Assembly: GCA_964017155.1 (NCBI GenBank)
Contig: OZ024861.1
Location: 47,102,513-47,166,512 of the forward strand
Direction: 5' to 3'
DNA length: 64,000 bases
DNA from: Oasisia sp. SBJ-2009
Taxonomy: Eukaryota > Annelida > Polychaeta > Sabellida > Siboglinidae
The position numbers and the translations under genes are program-made. Positions 26,852 through 42,086 of the stretch are shown in pieces (position 1 is the first letter of the stretch; each line of letters starts with the position of its first letter). Under the pieces are notes generated by a model that saw only the letters and a list, made by a program, of their open reading frames with translations, had not been told where the DNA came from and did no database searches.

Positions 26852-29800
26852 GTGAGTGTCTAGAGTTTCTGAAAGGGCACATAATTGCCTATTCTGTTAA
26901 GCATATTGATGCTGTGGGGAGCGGTGGTCACGCGGTAGAGCGCTGGACTGTCATTCGAGGGGACGGTGGTTCAATCCCACCTACCGCCATTTCAAAACTT
27001 AGGCAATTTCGTTCACCTCATATTTGCCTGTGTCTTTGGGAAGAGACACTAAAAGCCGGTGGTCCCTTCTATCTGGTGTCTACGCCAGGGGAAGTAATAG
27101 ATCCCACACAGGGGGGAAATGTGTAGCCTGTAGTGGACTCACTAATTCTAGAAAACTCCTGCATTAGCCCAAGTTTGGGCTGTTTGGAGGAAACCACCTG
27201 AGACTTGAGGCAGTTGTTAGCAGTTAATTTGTTTTACTTAAATTTAACGAATTTAGCCAGGTTTATGTGAAGAAGCCACCTTCAAAACAATAGGTGCCAG
27301 TAATTAATTAAAGTAAAATGGTCATTGTTTACATATAAAACATATACATACTTGACCATTTCAGTAGCACAATTGTCAAAAAGCATGTATAGTTTTATAT
27401 TAAGAACAATAATTAAATGTTTGTAGATGTTCATACCTTTTCAGCCAGGCAGCAGATAAATATGATTATTTGTTATTTATCCAAATGGTTCAATTTAGTC
27501 TGCCCTAAATAAAAATGGTGTTACTGAGTAAACATATAATGAACTGTTCAACCCTTGTTATTTCCATAATAACAATAAACTCTCTATTATTTTGGGCAAA
27601 TATTTGCAAATTAAGAAACACTGTCATTCTTGATTGAATACATGTATATATATAATTACAATTCTTGAATATCCAATTACATATTCTATTATACACATTC
27701 TATGACACAATGACAAGAGCATTTTTTTAACATATAATTTTTTACATTTACATTTTTAATGGTGTTCTGTTTCCTGTTTATTCAGAATATCTTGATTGGT
27801 CCGACTGTTGCACAAGACACTTTGTGGAAAGTGGCAAAGGAACCATACACGCCCATAGGTGAGACATCTCGGGGGGTTATTGTTGATTCGGTTCATTTAC
27901 CCTAGGTGTAGTATACAAAGACATATTTATGTTTCTGTTGATAAGTTGTGATATGTGTCCTCTAATTTAGTGGCTTGCATCACACTATGTCTCGGTATTA
28001 CAGATCCCTGTTTATGTCAGATAATTCAGCACTTTCATGTAAGATCCTGTGCCATAAATGCAAAGCGGTAGACTGCAGTGATGAGTAAGCAGGTTGTAGC
28101 TAGATTTTACAGGGGTAGAAATAGTTGTAGTCCGGTAATCTGAGGACTACCAGAAACTTGCTCGGACTACCAAAGATGATAACAGTAGTAGTCTGTTGGA
28201 GTACCACTAAATTTGGGAATTTTTTCTAATATTATGTTTGTGTTATTTTACTTAAATCTGGGCCATATGACTACAGCATATATCTGAGGACTACCAGATT
28301 TCTCAACTAAGTAGTCCTGCTGACTACCAGAAATGTTGGAGTTATTTCTACCCCTGTGCAGCAATCATAGGTGAAAAGGCATCCCAGATAATCAACCACA
28401 CTACAAACTTAGGTTTTGGTTTTCTGTGTTTTGTATGGAAAGAAAACCTTATAAAATGTGCTGTGTTGTCCAGCATTGTTTAGACTCCAACAACCAATGT
28501 AACTGTTGCTAGGTGGATGTTTTACGTCTTATATTATTAACCATGGCACATCAGTTACAACTATAAGTGTAGTGTAGAATGATTCCACATGTAACCAATG
28601 TAACGTCTGCCTTTCTTGTGAAGAAGTTTTATGAATAGTTTGTTCAATGGATGTTTTAATTTCTTTACAGCATCAACATTCAATTCTGAGGCAGCGCCAA
28701 TAGAATTGACTGCTGAAGACTTATCCAAACTCCACGGCCCTTCCACTGAACCAAAAGATGTCTCGGTAAGTGAGGACAACAAGTCTCACCAGGTGGCGCT
28801 GTTTGTACAAAGCTCATCATTGCTAGTAATACTACTGTTAACAACAAACATCGAATACTTTGTATTGCTATTGTCATTAGTTGGTAGGGCTATGCTCAGT
28901 GTAAAAGCAGCTATGATAATGTTCATTGCTATATGTCATTTTGGCCAGTGGCTATGTAGCATTTAAACATTATATTTTAACACATTTAGAATCATAACAA
29001 AATCAACAACTATTCATATCTTTGGTTTGTATGAGTTATTATGTATGTTATACAACAGCAGTACACTGAATGGCATACACAGTTACTATATGCAAATATT
29101 TTGGTGCAATGATAATAAGTTATTAACCTGTAATATAATTAAGCCTGTAACAATAATAATAATAATAATAAATACCTTACCAAATGACATTGGTCATTAT
29201 GTCAGCAATGGTACAGATAGTTGCATATATTATGGTTCACAAGGTCCCCCAAGCACTACATGTTTTTAGGCAAACAAATCTAATGTAGTTCAATACTTTG
29301 TAAACAAAAAAAGTTATTGATGAGTTTATTCAACAGATTCAGAGAATGATTCATGATTAATTCCAATAAATGTAGACGTTGTTTACAACACTGGCAGCTG
29401 TCGTACCGCTACTTAGAGGTTACTTTTAGGCAATGGCAGAGAAAATTAAGAGGAATTAACTTTGTCTTGTTATAAGTAAGTATAAATAAACACATGCACT
29501 TATATAAAGTCCGATAGGTACAAATTAATTTTACACTTCAAAATAAATGTAATAAACTAACAGCCAAAGCATAATAAAACTAAAGATACAAATCAAGCAC
29601 CACGTTTCTCCCTTAAACTCTCCACCCGAACTAACCTGTTCGCTCTCTCAGTCTCTGGCCCAAAAGCCTTGTGTCTTCCCTTGGCCTGGCATTTATACCC
29701 CTCCCTAATGGTGGGAAACCTCAGAATCACCTGTATAAATTTATATAAACAGTCATTTATTTTCAATATATGAAACACTAATGGCCTTACATTATTAAAA

Positions 29801-32800
29801 TGTTGAAGGTGGCCCTGAGACTGTTGTCAGTGACATGTCCACTTTGACTGTGGTCAGTGACATGTCCACTCTGTGTTGTAGGATTTTCCCCCCGGTTCTT
29901 ACACGCCCAAGGTTCAGCTGCCATTTTGGACAGCGCCAGGCAACTGCCCACGGAAAGTGGAGATTGAGAGGTACGTGAACATTTGCCAGTGGCCTAGGTA
30001 TACATAACAGTGTGCTGAACAAATGTTAAAATCCAGTTTGATTATTCGTTGCAATTGCAGGGAAATGTATCCACTGAAAAGCTGTATCAGCAAGACAGCT
30101 TTTGACAGTATCATCTTGTTCAATGTTTATTTTTGTTTTGTATTTACTCTCCTTGGTTCGTTATTGCACTCTATGTACTTTGGTTTAATTTTGTGCTTAT
30201 ATAATATAAAATAAAGCTAGCTGGTCATTGCAACATATTCTTTGGTTTAGTTTTGTTTTTGAGCATATCTGTCTATAATCCTATTTGAACAAATTCATCC
30301 ATTGCTGCACATTGCACCCCAGTCTTGTATTTAGTTTCGTATTTGAGCCAGACTGTGGTTGTGTGCAGGCGCAAGCGTATCTATGCGGCAATGGACCTCA
30401 ACGAACTGCTTGTGAAGGAAGGGATCAACACAGATGAACTCATGCCGAAGGAGGTTGCCAATGTCAGGGTTATCCTGAACAAGGACCCTAACAACCCTGC
30501 ACCCTTTCCCCCATTCCTTCCCCTTCACATCTTTGACAACGAGGAATTTGACTGTCGCAATCCGGATGAGTGGATCGCCCTGGGGATGGATGGAGGAGTT
30601 AAACGGCCGGTGCCGGGAAAAGCACTGATCCTCACCCGACCGAAGACGTCTATGTCTAATATACACAAACGTAATTTTCAGATGTCTACCAAATATTTTT
30701 TTCAAATAAGCCCCTGCATACGAACAGGGTTAATTTGTTGGTTCACCATATTTTGATAGATTGTCAGGATCACTTTCAAAATTTATTAATTATATGCAAT
30801 TATGATGACTCACTGGCCAGATTACAAACATATTTAAATTCAAAGTAGTTATTTTATTTTAGTAACTGTTATTTGGTTATGGTTCGTGTAGAGTAATGTA
30901 ATTATTTGAGTCTCGTTTTTGTGCCTGTGCACGTAATGTTGAAATTAAAACCTTTTCGTTTATTTTTGTCTTTAAATACTTGTGAAAATTACTTTAACTT
31001 TTTACTCAAGCAAGCTTTTTCAATGTGCTTTTACATAAGTATAGTTTCGAGGTGAGATACTTGTACTTTTACTCAAGTACAAAATAAAAGTAGTTCGGTC
31101 AATACTGGGATCTGTGGCAGTAAACGTTGGCTGTCTGTTATAGGGGACCAGACAGACCCCAATCACGTGTACAAGTGGTTTTCTGTTGGAGTATTGGACT
31201 ACAGAGAGTCTGACAAACGTTACCTCGTCGTGAAAACAGCAATAGGAAACCGCCTCACGGACAGGCAGCACAGTGTAGAATTGCCCTCTGGTCATGCCGG
31301 TCAGTACACCTGCTGGACACCCCTGTGATACTGTTGGCACCCTTATGCCACTAATGGTACCCCTGTGTTACTTTTGTCCTCATATATCACTGATAGCTCG
31401 CTGTGCTGTTGGTATTGATGGCATCGCACAGCCATGAGTGTGACTGGTGGCATCACCAAACCACTGCTGGAACCCCGATGCCACCAGTGGCAACCGTATG
31501 CCACTCAGCTATTCCATCCTGTTTCTCAGTCTTAAAAATTGTTCTGTCTCAACTTCATTTTTTTGCTTCAATCATCTACTTCCTGTTCAATCGCCTTCTA
31601 TTCATGTTTTATATCTCAATCGTTCTTTCTCTTCATGTTCTGTCTTAGTCTGTGTCAAACTACTTTTGTTTTCATGTATACGTTTCTTCATTCTGATTTT
31701 TTATTTGTGTACCATCTCAGTCATTTTGTGATAATTTTTTGATAAATAAAACTATTTTTCATATATATGGCATTTTGTAAAGGACTCATTCTACATGTCT
31801 AATATCATATTAGCATTGGAAGTCGTTATTCTCGCTATTTCTCGTGATAGTTCCCTATCTTCGTAATCTAGACATGGCTGTCTCATGGTCTGGCCAAAAA
31901 GTTGCATGTTATAACAAAGGTATAATAACAACACATTAAATAATAAATATTGCATAGGGTTCCCATTTTGTTGTCTCATGTCACATTTGTCCAAAAGACC
32001 GTAATTATTTATAAGACCTTTTGAAAAGTCGATGTTTTCCGACATAAAAACCTATGTCCCCTTGTTCCATGTAATCTATGTCACAATGACTATGATGCCA
32101 ATTAAGCCTCACAAAAGTGACAAACTACCATCTCCCCACAGTTACTTTACTGCCATATTTGCATATTGGAATCAACGTTGAAACCTATTTTCTGTGGTTC
32201 ACACGTAATATTCAACATTTCAGTGCCGCCGGCAGGTGAGTAGGTATATTCCGAGTCATCTATATGTGGAACAGCTTGCCTACGAGTGTGAGAACAACTG
32301 GGACATTGGCAGCTTTCCGAAAACAACTAAAAACTCACTTATTTCGTTTACACTACCTGCCTTGATGACACTGATTTGTATTCTATGATGTTGCTTGGTT
32401 TTAAGTTGTTCGGTTTGGAATTGTATTTTTACACACTAATATATTGTTTTATAATTATTTATCTTAGCTTATTTATTTATTTATTTTCACTTAGTTATTG
32501 CTCTTATATTACTTATTTATTTAAATTTGATTACTAATTTGATCTTACCTTATGTATTTAATTAGTCTATATTTTAGATTTGGTGAACACGTCATAGTAA
32601 TGTGTTTTTATTGATCTTTTTATTATTGGGAAACACGTGGTAAGTCGTGCCAGTCGAATTCCGATAGTCAGTTTGATGATTAGGTAAACAAGGTAATTAT
32701 TATAAAATATATTGAATTGTCATTGTTTCATATAACAAATCTTTAATGGAGTAATGGAAATAATTGGCTCTTTATTGTAGTTAAATATCGATTAAAATAT

Positions 32801-35800
32801 ACTGTTTTTATGCACTTATTATTGTGAATGTTGACTTGAAAGGCTGTTTTAATGCTTGTTTCATATTTTAAATGTGCAGCTAAAATCGGCCTTAACGACG
32901 ACATTGTTTTTGTTCCCTAGGTAGGGCGAGGTCCAATTCGTTGATGCCAGGGGCCACACAGTTTTGGGTTCCTCGTATTCGTCTCATGTTTTGTGCCGAG
33001 GACCCAGAGATTTTTGCAAAGCGCGTGGCGTGGGCATTCAACACCCGCAAACACACAGAAGCCTTGCTTCGGTACAACCTCTACATTGACTGCATGCCAA
33101 TGGAAGGTGTCAGTGAGCTTGACAATTCATCCATGAAGAGGATGGTAGAGTGGGCGAAAGGAGCACCCAACCTCGCCAAGCAGAAGGGGTAAGCAATGAT
33201 CCCAACATTTGATTATCATCATTTTCTTAATATTTCCAGAGATGCCAAGTTTCAGCATCATATATGATATGTCATGTTACTTTGCAGTCAGGAAGTCAGA
33301 AGCATTATGCTATAACTATTCACCATCACAATGTTTTATGTATTGTTTTGGCATTTCTGAGTGACCTTTCTTTCAGAGTCATTTGTGATCTCAGTCAACC
33401 ACATGTAACCTTCATTACCATGATTTCCAGTTACTTATAATTACCTATTCTTGTTTGTTAGCGTCTTCGTAGCTTCTTACGCTAATAAGATGAGATATAC
33501 GATCAGCGGGATATAAATACGACTGAAGACTCTTCTGTGTCATAAACGGAGGGCAGTTTATTATATGCTATATTGAACGGTCACTTCCGTTGACGTCACA
33601 GGCATATACAAATGACTGTCGATACACACAAACTGATCAGCATCATTAACAATTCTAACTTAAATCCATGAATCTTCTGTTTTCAGACGACTCGACGACT
33701 TTGTTCAGTTGCTGGAGAAGGAGGTGAACATTGAGTTCTGTCGCTCCATGAATCGCATCGTATTTGACCAGCTCATCAGCAAAGAACCCGACACGTTTGC
33801 GTTCATCACAATCCCAGAGAAAGTCCCAGAAAAGGTGCCGGAGCGAGGTGAGTTTTGACACAGTCCCTGATGTCATGTTTGACATGGTCCCTCTTTGTGA
33901 TGTGTGTGTGAATGTTCAGACAATGTTTTGATGTGATGTATTGTAAGGATGGGATTAATATTTGATTCGTATTCAAAATTTCACATATTCAAAAGTTTTC
34001 TCGCTATTTGATTCGAAAATTTGCATCTCTATAAGTGAATATTGCTCGAATATGTTCCTTCATGTCCTCCGCCGCGAAATCGGTCCCGGGCGATCTTTTA
34101 CTTTCTGACTTAACTATGAAAAAACTACAACCACCAAACTACTCCTCACATATCTTATATGTATACACACACTAGTTTTCAAAATAAAATACCAACATTA
34201 CTTAAACGAATAAACTTCACAAAACAAACTTGATTCGTATTCAAAATGTCAACGATATTCGATTCGATATTCAATTTGACTGAAATTCCAGATTCGTCCC
34301 ATCCTTAATGTATTGGCGTGGTCTCTCAGTATACTGGCACAGAAGGCTCATGGAAGAAAGCAGACTAACAATTGGGAAGAGTATGGTGTGGATTTGGAAA
34401 CTTGAGAGCATATTAATCCCCTTTATTTGTGCCTTTAATTCAACAGAGCCACTAAATCTATTCCTTAATTACTGTTGGCCCCAGGGAGTATAGATCTGCA
34501 GCTTGTTATCGACTTGCATGGATTCGCCAGTAGTTGTTAGTCAAACACCGTTGTAGTTTCATCCATTGTGATTACAGCATCAGAACAGATAATGAGTAAA
34601 ATATTCATCAATTTTGGAGAATGGTTAAATAATGATTTTTAACACATATCTATAAATTCTAAACTCACATTGACATTTGAATCAGTCGGCAGAGGAAGAA
34701 GAGTTTCTGACAAAACCACTGGTGACGATCGAAACACCAACGTCTTAAATTTAGAATTGTGAGTTAAGAAAAATATTTAATGTGTGGGGGTTGTTAGGTG
34801 GTTTCTGGCCCCCACATTTGTCTTGGTTAGATATCTAGTTGCTTAGATAATTTCTCGTGCAATCCCCATTGACAAAGACAATCTATGCTTTTAACGGGAT
34901 TTGCTTTATTTATCTAGGCCGACGGCAATGCTCATAGTCTTGTATACTATATGACTTCTGTTTACTTGTGTAATTAAAGGGCATTGCCATTTTCCACCCA
35001 CATTTGTTTCTGTTTTTTTTTGCTATCTTTCACTCCATAAACCGAGCAAAGAGCAGCAGGCTCCCATTACCTTTACTTAGTATAGTACCGGTGAGGGTGA
35101 GCAAAATGATGTTACCATTACGATTCAATGACATCCACTCATCTTATCATGTCCCCGTCATCATCTGTGCTGTGCAGGATGCTGCATGGATGTGCCGGAG
35201 TACCCGTTTGACGAGCAGTACGACAGCTTTGCCTTCAACTCCCTGCTGACAAGAGATGAAGCCATCCAGGCGGTCGGCAAAGTGCGCACTGAGTGCAACA
35301 AGGTCTCGGGCATGTCCCTCTTCCATGTGCCCACCACAAAACACATGAAGTTGGAGGAGTTTGAGCAGGCGCAGGCCCAGGCAACATCCCAGGTGAGTCC
35401 ACAGGGAGCGTTTCAATCAAAACAGTATTTCAGGAAAGCATTTCAGGAAAGCATCTCGGTCTAATTATTTCTCACTGGCACCATTATATGTGCATTCACC
35501 AGGTGGCAGTGTTTGCGTTGTAGTTATATGTGCATTCACCAGGTGGCAGTGTTTGTGTTGTAGTTTTATACATCAGGGTTACATAAGCAAAGCATATTTG
35601 TTACAACACTAACTTCACTGCAGTTACACAGCTGAGTGAGAGTTGGCTATTAGGAGTGTATTGTTTGTGGTAGTTATTTTTTTATTCACCAGGTGTTTGT
35701 AGTAGTTATTTGTTTACTTACCTGGTGTTTTTGGTAGTTTTTTGTTTACTCACCAGGTGTTTGTGGTAGTTATTTGTTTCTTCACCAGGTGTTTGTGGTA

Positions 35801-37600
35801 CTTATTTGTTTACTCACCAGGTGTTTAATTGGTAGTTATTTGTTTATTCACCAGGTGTCTGTGGTAGTTATTTGTTCATTCACCAGGTGTTTATCTGGTA
35901 CTCATGTGTCCACCAGGTGGCACTGTTCCTGAAGGATGGGTGGATCACAACGCTGCGGACGTCGATCCGATCGAGTCTGCGGGAAGTGGGCAAGGGATGG
36001 TTCAACATCCGGGAGACGAACTGGGAGGTGTACCAGATCTCTAAGATGAAGAAGATCATGGAGATGGTGAAGTTCAACATGCAGGTGAGAGATTGACCTC
36101 GACGGACTGAGAGGATAAATATTTGTTACCTTATGGGAGGCACAGCGAGTGTAGTAGTTAGCACATCCACCTGGCACGCCGGTACGAGCCTCAGGTTCAC
36201 TACCCAGTCAAGACAGGCACAGTATATTTGGTGTTAAAACCTGGCTCTCAACATTGGGGACTGTGTATCCCTCGTGAAGCGGAGAATCACGTTAATGTCC
36301 ATCCTGTCTTAGTTTGGGACGTAAAAGAACTACTGAGGATGACAAGCACCCTGGCAGTAACCACCCAGCATAGAAAGGTTGGCTTGGTGTAAATGTTCTG
36401 AAAAAGATTGATTACCGGGTACAGTAGTTCAATGAGATCACAACGTTGTAACCACAATGTATACTCATACGATCATAACATTGTAACCACAATATATATA
36501 AACTAGTCAGTTAATAGAATCCTACTAAGTGCTGGATACAACTAGAACTAGAACCTCTACAGTTCGAAATCACCACTGAACAGTGACGATCGATGTATGC
36601 ACATCAAACATCAACTATATTGACTGGAAAACATGACCATTTGGGTTGGCATTTATTCAGTGGTTTCTATCAGTCTGAATGATATTCAGGTTCATTTTTC
36701 AGAATTTATGCATTAATTTATTTTAAGTGAATTTATTTGTATTTCAACTGGTTTATCTGCAGCACTGATAAGATAATATTTAATCTATGTACAATAATTA
36801 CAATTTCTAAATGATTGTCATTATTAAAAACAAAATGGCCACCTATGTGGTCTGCTGAGGAGATGAAGTGCCACACCTACTTCTATCGTGTGTTTGTCGC
36901 GTTCAGGATTCGCTCCGGTTCCTCGTGCAAGATTCCCTCATCAACTTCACTCAGATGCTGATAGATGCGTGCCACTCAACTTTCCACTGCAAGGACGACA
37001 TGGATTGGGGCCGTAATGTCATGGTCAGCAAGTTCCAGTAAGTGTCTCATCAGTGCCTGCTAAGGACAACCCAAATATTTTCATATTTCTAAGTTCACAG
37101 TCTAAGAAAACCTATCATATTTCAACTATTGCTATGATCTCCAATTCATTCAGATTTTTTAAATTTTCATTAATATATTTTATTTATTCTTTTATGCATC
37201 TGTTTTTCTTAACAATTTTTAAATCACCTTTGAATGGGGCACTATATTACGGAGATTTAGTGGAATAACAAGGTAATAGAACACTGGCAGTTCACGGCAT
37301 GAGGCCTGAGTTGGGTAACAGTGCCACCTGGTGTATTAGTTCTGTAGTCTCCCAATTATGCTACTGTTATCAACGATCCATGATGTGTGAATATCTATAT
37401 TTCAGACCCAAGAGGAACCCCTTGTTTCACATAGACATGATCATGGACAACCAGGGTGTCCACTACAGCACCAACCTCCACAACTACGAGACAGTGCTTG
37501 TGTCTCTGTTTGACCGCGGCATACAGAGCACACAGAACGTACCTCAGCTGGAGAAGGTGTGTGTGTGTGTTTGTTTTTGTGTGTTTGTTTGTGTGTGTTT

Positions 37601-37641
<41 letters not shown>

Positions 37642-37675
37642 TGTGTGTGGGTGTGAGTGTGTGTGTGCGTGTGTG

Positions 37676-37730
<55 letters not shown>

Positions 37731-38294
37731 CTGTGTGTGTGACTGTGTGTGTGACTGTGTGTGTGACTGTGTGTGTGACTGTGTGTGTGACTGTGTGTGT
37801 GACGGTGTGCGTGTGTGCGTGTGTGTCTCATGTGGTGTGCCTTCAGCTCTCCCCAGGGTCTTACAAGCTTCTGACAATAGTTCTATAGCATGTCTATAGG
37901 TCTCTACTCTTCAACGTACCTCTGTGCCGAGCAACTTTAATTGTTTCTATGACATTGTGGACTGTCTGGTATATCTATAGTTGTTTAATAGTCCTCTCAT
38001 ACTATCATGTTTCACTAGCTGTTTACCTCTCTAAATGTACGACCAATTCACCTGGAAACTTGGTTGTATTCTGGCCTGTATACTGTCTACCAGTAATGTA
38101 GCTGCCTACTTATTCATCTATCACTGTACCATATCTAGCCCTCGGTGCATCCTTGTATAGTTCTCTTCTTCTTTATCTCTTTGTCTTCCTCCATACATTT
38201 CTCCTTGCTTCCTTCATTCCAATTGTTCTCCTTCTTTCTCTGTCTGTCTGTTTGTCTTTCTGTATCTGTCTGTCCATCTGTCTCTGTCTGTCTG

Positions 38295-38342
<48 letters not shown>

Positions 38343-38358
38343 TCTCTTTCTTTCTCTA

Positions 38359-38389
<31 letters not shown>

Positions 38390-38440
38390 CTTTTTCTCTC
38401 TCTATCTCTCTCACTCTTTTTTCTCTCTCTCTCCCTCCCT

Positions 38441-38471
<31 letters not shown>

Positions 38472-41400
38472 ACTCTATATATATATATATATCTCACTCC
38501 TATGTCTTTCTCTCTCTTGTTCTCTCACTGTCTTGCTGTCTCCATCTCTATCTCTTTCCCTCCTTCCCTCCTTCCCTCCTTCCCTCCCTCCCTCCCTCCC
38601 TCCCTTCCTCCCTTCCTCCCTTCCTCCCTTCCTCCCTTCCTCCCTTCCTCCCTTCCCCCTTCCCCCCTTCCCCCCTTCCCCCTTCCCCCCTTCCCCCCTT
38701 CCCCCCTTCCCCCCTTCCTCCCTTCCTCCCTTCCTCCCTTCCTCCCTTCCTCCCGTCCTCCCATCCTCCCATCCTCCCTTCCTCCCTTCCTCCCTTCCTC
38801 CTTCCTTCCTCCCTCCCTCCCTCCCTTCCTTCCTTCCTTCCTTCCTCCCTTCCAGTTCCTCCCACCCTCCCTCTCTCTTCCTTCCCCTGCCCCCAGTAGA
38901 CCCCTATACACACGTCTACCCTTTCACCAGCCCACTATGCTGTTTGTAGTACATCATGGAGGACATCTTCTTCTCCGGCACACCCCTGTTGGAGTCTGTG
39001 GGGGAACACGAGCCCCCCGTAGACGAACTGCGTAAGACCATTGTGCACTCAATCAACAAGGCCTTCATCCCTCTCAAGGCCTACGCCAAGCAATACATCA
39101 AGTACCTGGAACTACAGAACCTCAACATTGTCGACTACGTCGCGTAAGTTCTGCTACACTAATGTCTCATTATCATCATGACGTACGGTGGTAATGTACA
39201 GAATATAATGTTGTGCCAGATACAAGTTTCTTAAAAGAAGCTATTTTGTGGTTTGTCATAAGAGTACGTAAAACATAGACAATCATAGTAAGATATAGAC
39301 AATCATAGTAAAACCTAGACAATCATAGTAAAACCTAGACAGTCATAGACAATCATAGTGAAACGTAGACAATCATAGTGAAACATAGACAATCATAGTA
39401 AAACATAGACTATCATAGTGAAACATAGACAATCATAGTAAAACATAGACTATCATAGTAAAACATAGACAATCATAGTGAAACATAGACAATCATAGTG
39501 AAACATATACAATCATAGAAAAACATAGACAGTCATGGTGAAACATAGACAATCATAGTACAACATAGATAATCATAGTACAACATAGACAATCATAGTG
39601 ACACATAGACAATCATAATAAAACATAGGCAATCGTAGTAAAACATCGACAATCATAGTAAAACATAGACAATCCTAGTAAAACATAGACAATCATAGTG
39701 AAACAAAGACAATCATAGCGAAACATAGACAATCATAGCGAAACATAGACAATCATAGTAAAACATAGACAATCATAGTAAAACATAGACAATCATAGTA
39801 AAACATAGACAATCATAGTAAAACATAGACAGTCATAATGAATGTGAATGACTAATTTCTAATAGTAAAAAGCAAAGGTTTATTTGATGTATGTCTATTT
39901 AATAGCTGGCAACTCTTGGTCGTAATGAAAATGCTACAGACCTGCCAACAAACAGAAAAGCATGTCTTTTAACTTAACACCAGACATGACCGTGACCTTG
40001 TTGCCATGACCTTGAACTTGTTATCTGACACAGGACTTACCAGTCGGAGAACCATACGGCCGCCGAGGTGAAACAGGAAGTGGAGAATCACCTTCAAGAG
40101 AAGGAGGTCCTCGAGAAAACGTTGCCGAGTCACATCGTCATCGGGCCGTTCTACGTGAACACAGACGGCGTCCGTACCAATCTCGCAAAGAAACGCAAAG
40201 CACTCAGCAACGCCGTGCTTGAACTGCTCGCTCTACAGCTGCGCAAACAGGCTGATGACGTAAGAGAAAGCAATGGGGACGTACCCTGTGTCACCCTCAC
40301 CCCATCTTCATAAAAACATTTTTGCAAGATTTTAACAATAACTAACCAACCTGCCATCCAGAGAATTAAGTCTACATGGAAAGTGCACAATGAACCCTTC
40401 GGCTTATCAAAAGATCTAAAAATGTATTCTGGCCATCTGAGATATTTATGCCAACTTAGATTTTAAATATATTAATGATGACCTGTCCCAGATATTTATA
40501 GTCCTGTGTGAGAATGATCGAGTACTTTCTGACGTCTAATCTTCACTGTTTTTTTTCACTAATATGACCATAATTAATTATACACAAATGCCATGGAATT
40601 GTACAGAAATTTGAGTAACTGTGATCACAACATTTCTATATAATGCCATAGAATATTTTTTGAATTTGTAGTGTCACATAAATTTTACATAATTTTATAT
40701 AACATTATATAAGTTTTCTGGCTGACTATTGCTGAGCATCTTCATTGTTATTTTGATTTGTCTATAGGCGTGTGAGATATTCAAGTCGATCAGTCGCAAG
40801 TTGCTTGACCGTCCAAACTGCGTTGAAGAGTTGGCGGAGATGCGAGAATGGATGAAGACGATCCCTGACGTTCTCGCTGAGCACACGGTAAGTTTGCCTC
40901 TGTATCCCTGCCTAGGAACTAACATTCTTAAGAGCCCATAAGCCCAATTTCGGTCTTCGCAATTGATTTATCTCCGTGACAGTGATTTGGCATACTGAAA
41001 ACTATCACCAGTAGGTTGAGCCAGTGGCACACTTTTGTTGGTGTTCACTCAAAAAATTAAAATCTAAAAGGGGATTTTGTGATTGATTTTCGTAATGAGC
41101 TCATAATTTTAATGAAACAATCATCAGGGTCATGTGAATTCAACGTACGGTCACATGATTGTGGTTAGATAGTCATTCCATCATCTTAAAATCTTCAAGT
41201 ATATCCTGTTAAAAAATAATAAATCACCAGTTAATAAAGAGATTAATAAAATAAGTGTTAAAAATTAATCTAAATAAAAACATTATCGTTATCATTGTTA
41301 TTATCATCATTCTTATACAGACATCATACCATCAACCAGCTCTTTAACTTTGATGGTACATGTATTGTGGAAGGACATAGCAAAACATTATCCTCACAAG

Positions 41401-42025
41401 TGGAAGTTTTGAAACAAAAACGAGAGTTGTTGCTGAAGTTGTCTGTCTGTTTCAGGAGCTCATAGATAAGGCAATGTCTGACTACGAACTCATTGAAGAG
41501 TTCTACTACAACCTCTCGGCCGATGACTTCCAGGCTAAGTGAGTCGGCCATTTGTATTTCTTTCGTCAGTCGTAATAGTATGTAACGAACACTATTTGTA
41601 GAAAGTATTGTACAGAAAACAATATAAAGAAATTGATGATGTAACATATTATTTTAACGAAAAGAAAGTTATGAGCTATTGATATAAAATAAAGTAAACG
41701 AAATGAATTCAAACTGTATTGACGCCAGGTGGACAGCAGTGGGGTGGCCGTACAAGATAGAGCAGCAGATGGAGCAGACGGAGGCTCAGCTGGAGGAGGA
41801 TGAGGAACGATTCCGCAAACTGCAGCTCCAGGACCAGGCCAACTTCAACGATCGCCTCGACACACTCTTTGTGAGTAGCGTAAACACCCGACATAAAGCC
41901 ACACCTATGCTTGAAGCCTCACCTCAATTATGACACATACACACTCTTTTTTTTAGTACCGTAAATACTCTACTTAAAGCTACACCCATAACTGAAGCCT
42001 CACACACGCACGCACGCACGCACGC

Positions 42026-42086
<61 letters not shown>

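Noticed and set aside
26914..26990. Functional tRNA gene
   Set aside because: A and B boxes are present, but the fold is poor and a SINE body follows, as in the other four copies.
28631..28966. 111-codon frame as an independent gene
   Set aside because: It contains DNAH1 exon 3 and reads through its donor into intron; phase and acceptor support exon 28671-28765 only.
38135..39035. 296- and 248-codon Ser/Leu/Pro frames and Glu/Arg frames opposite
   Set aside because: Translated CT/CCTT simple sequence; only 38950-39143 is a real exon.
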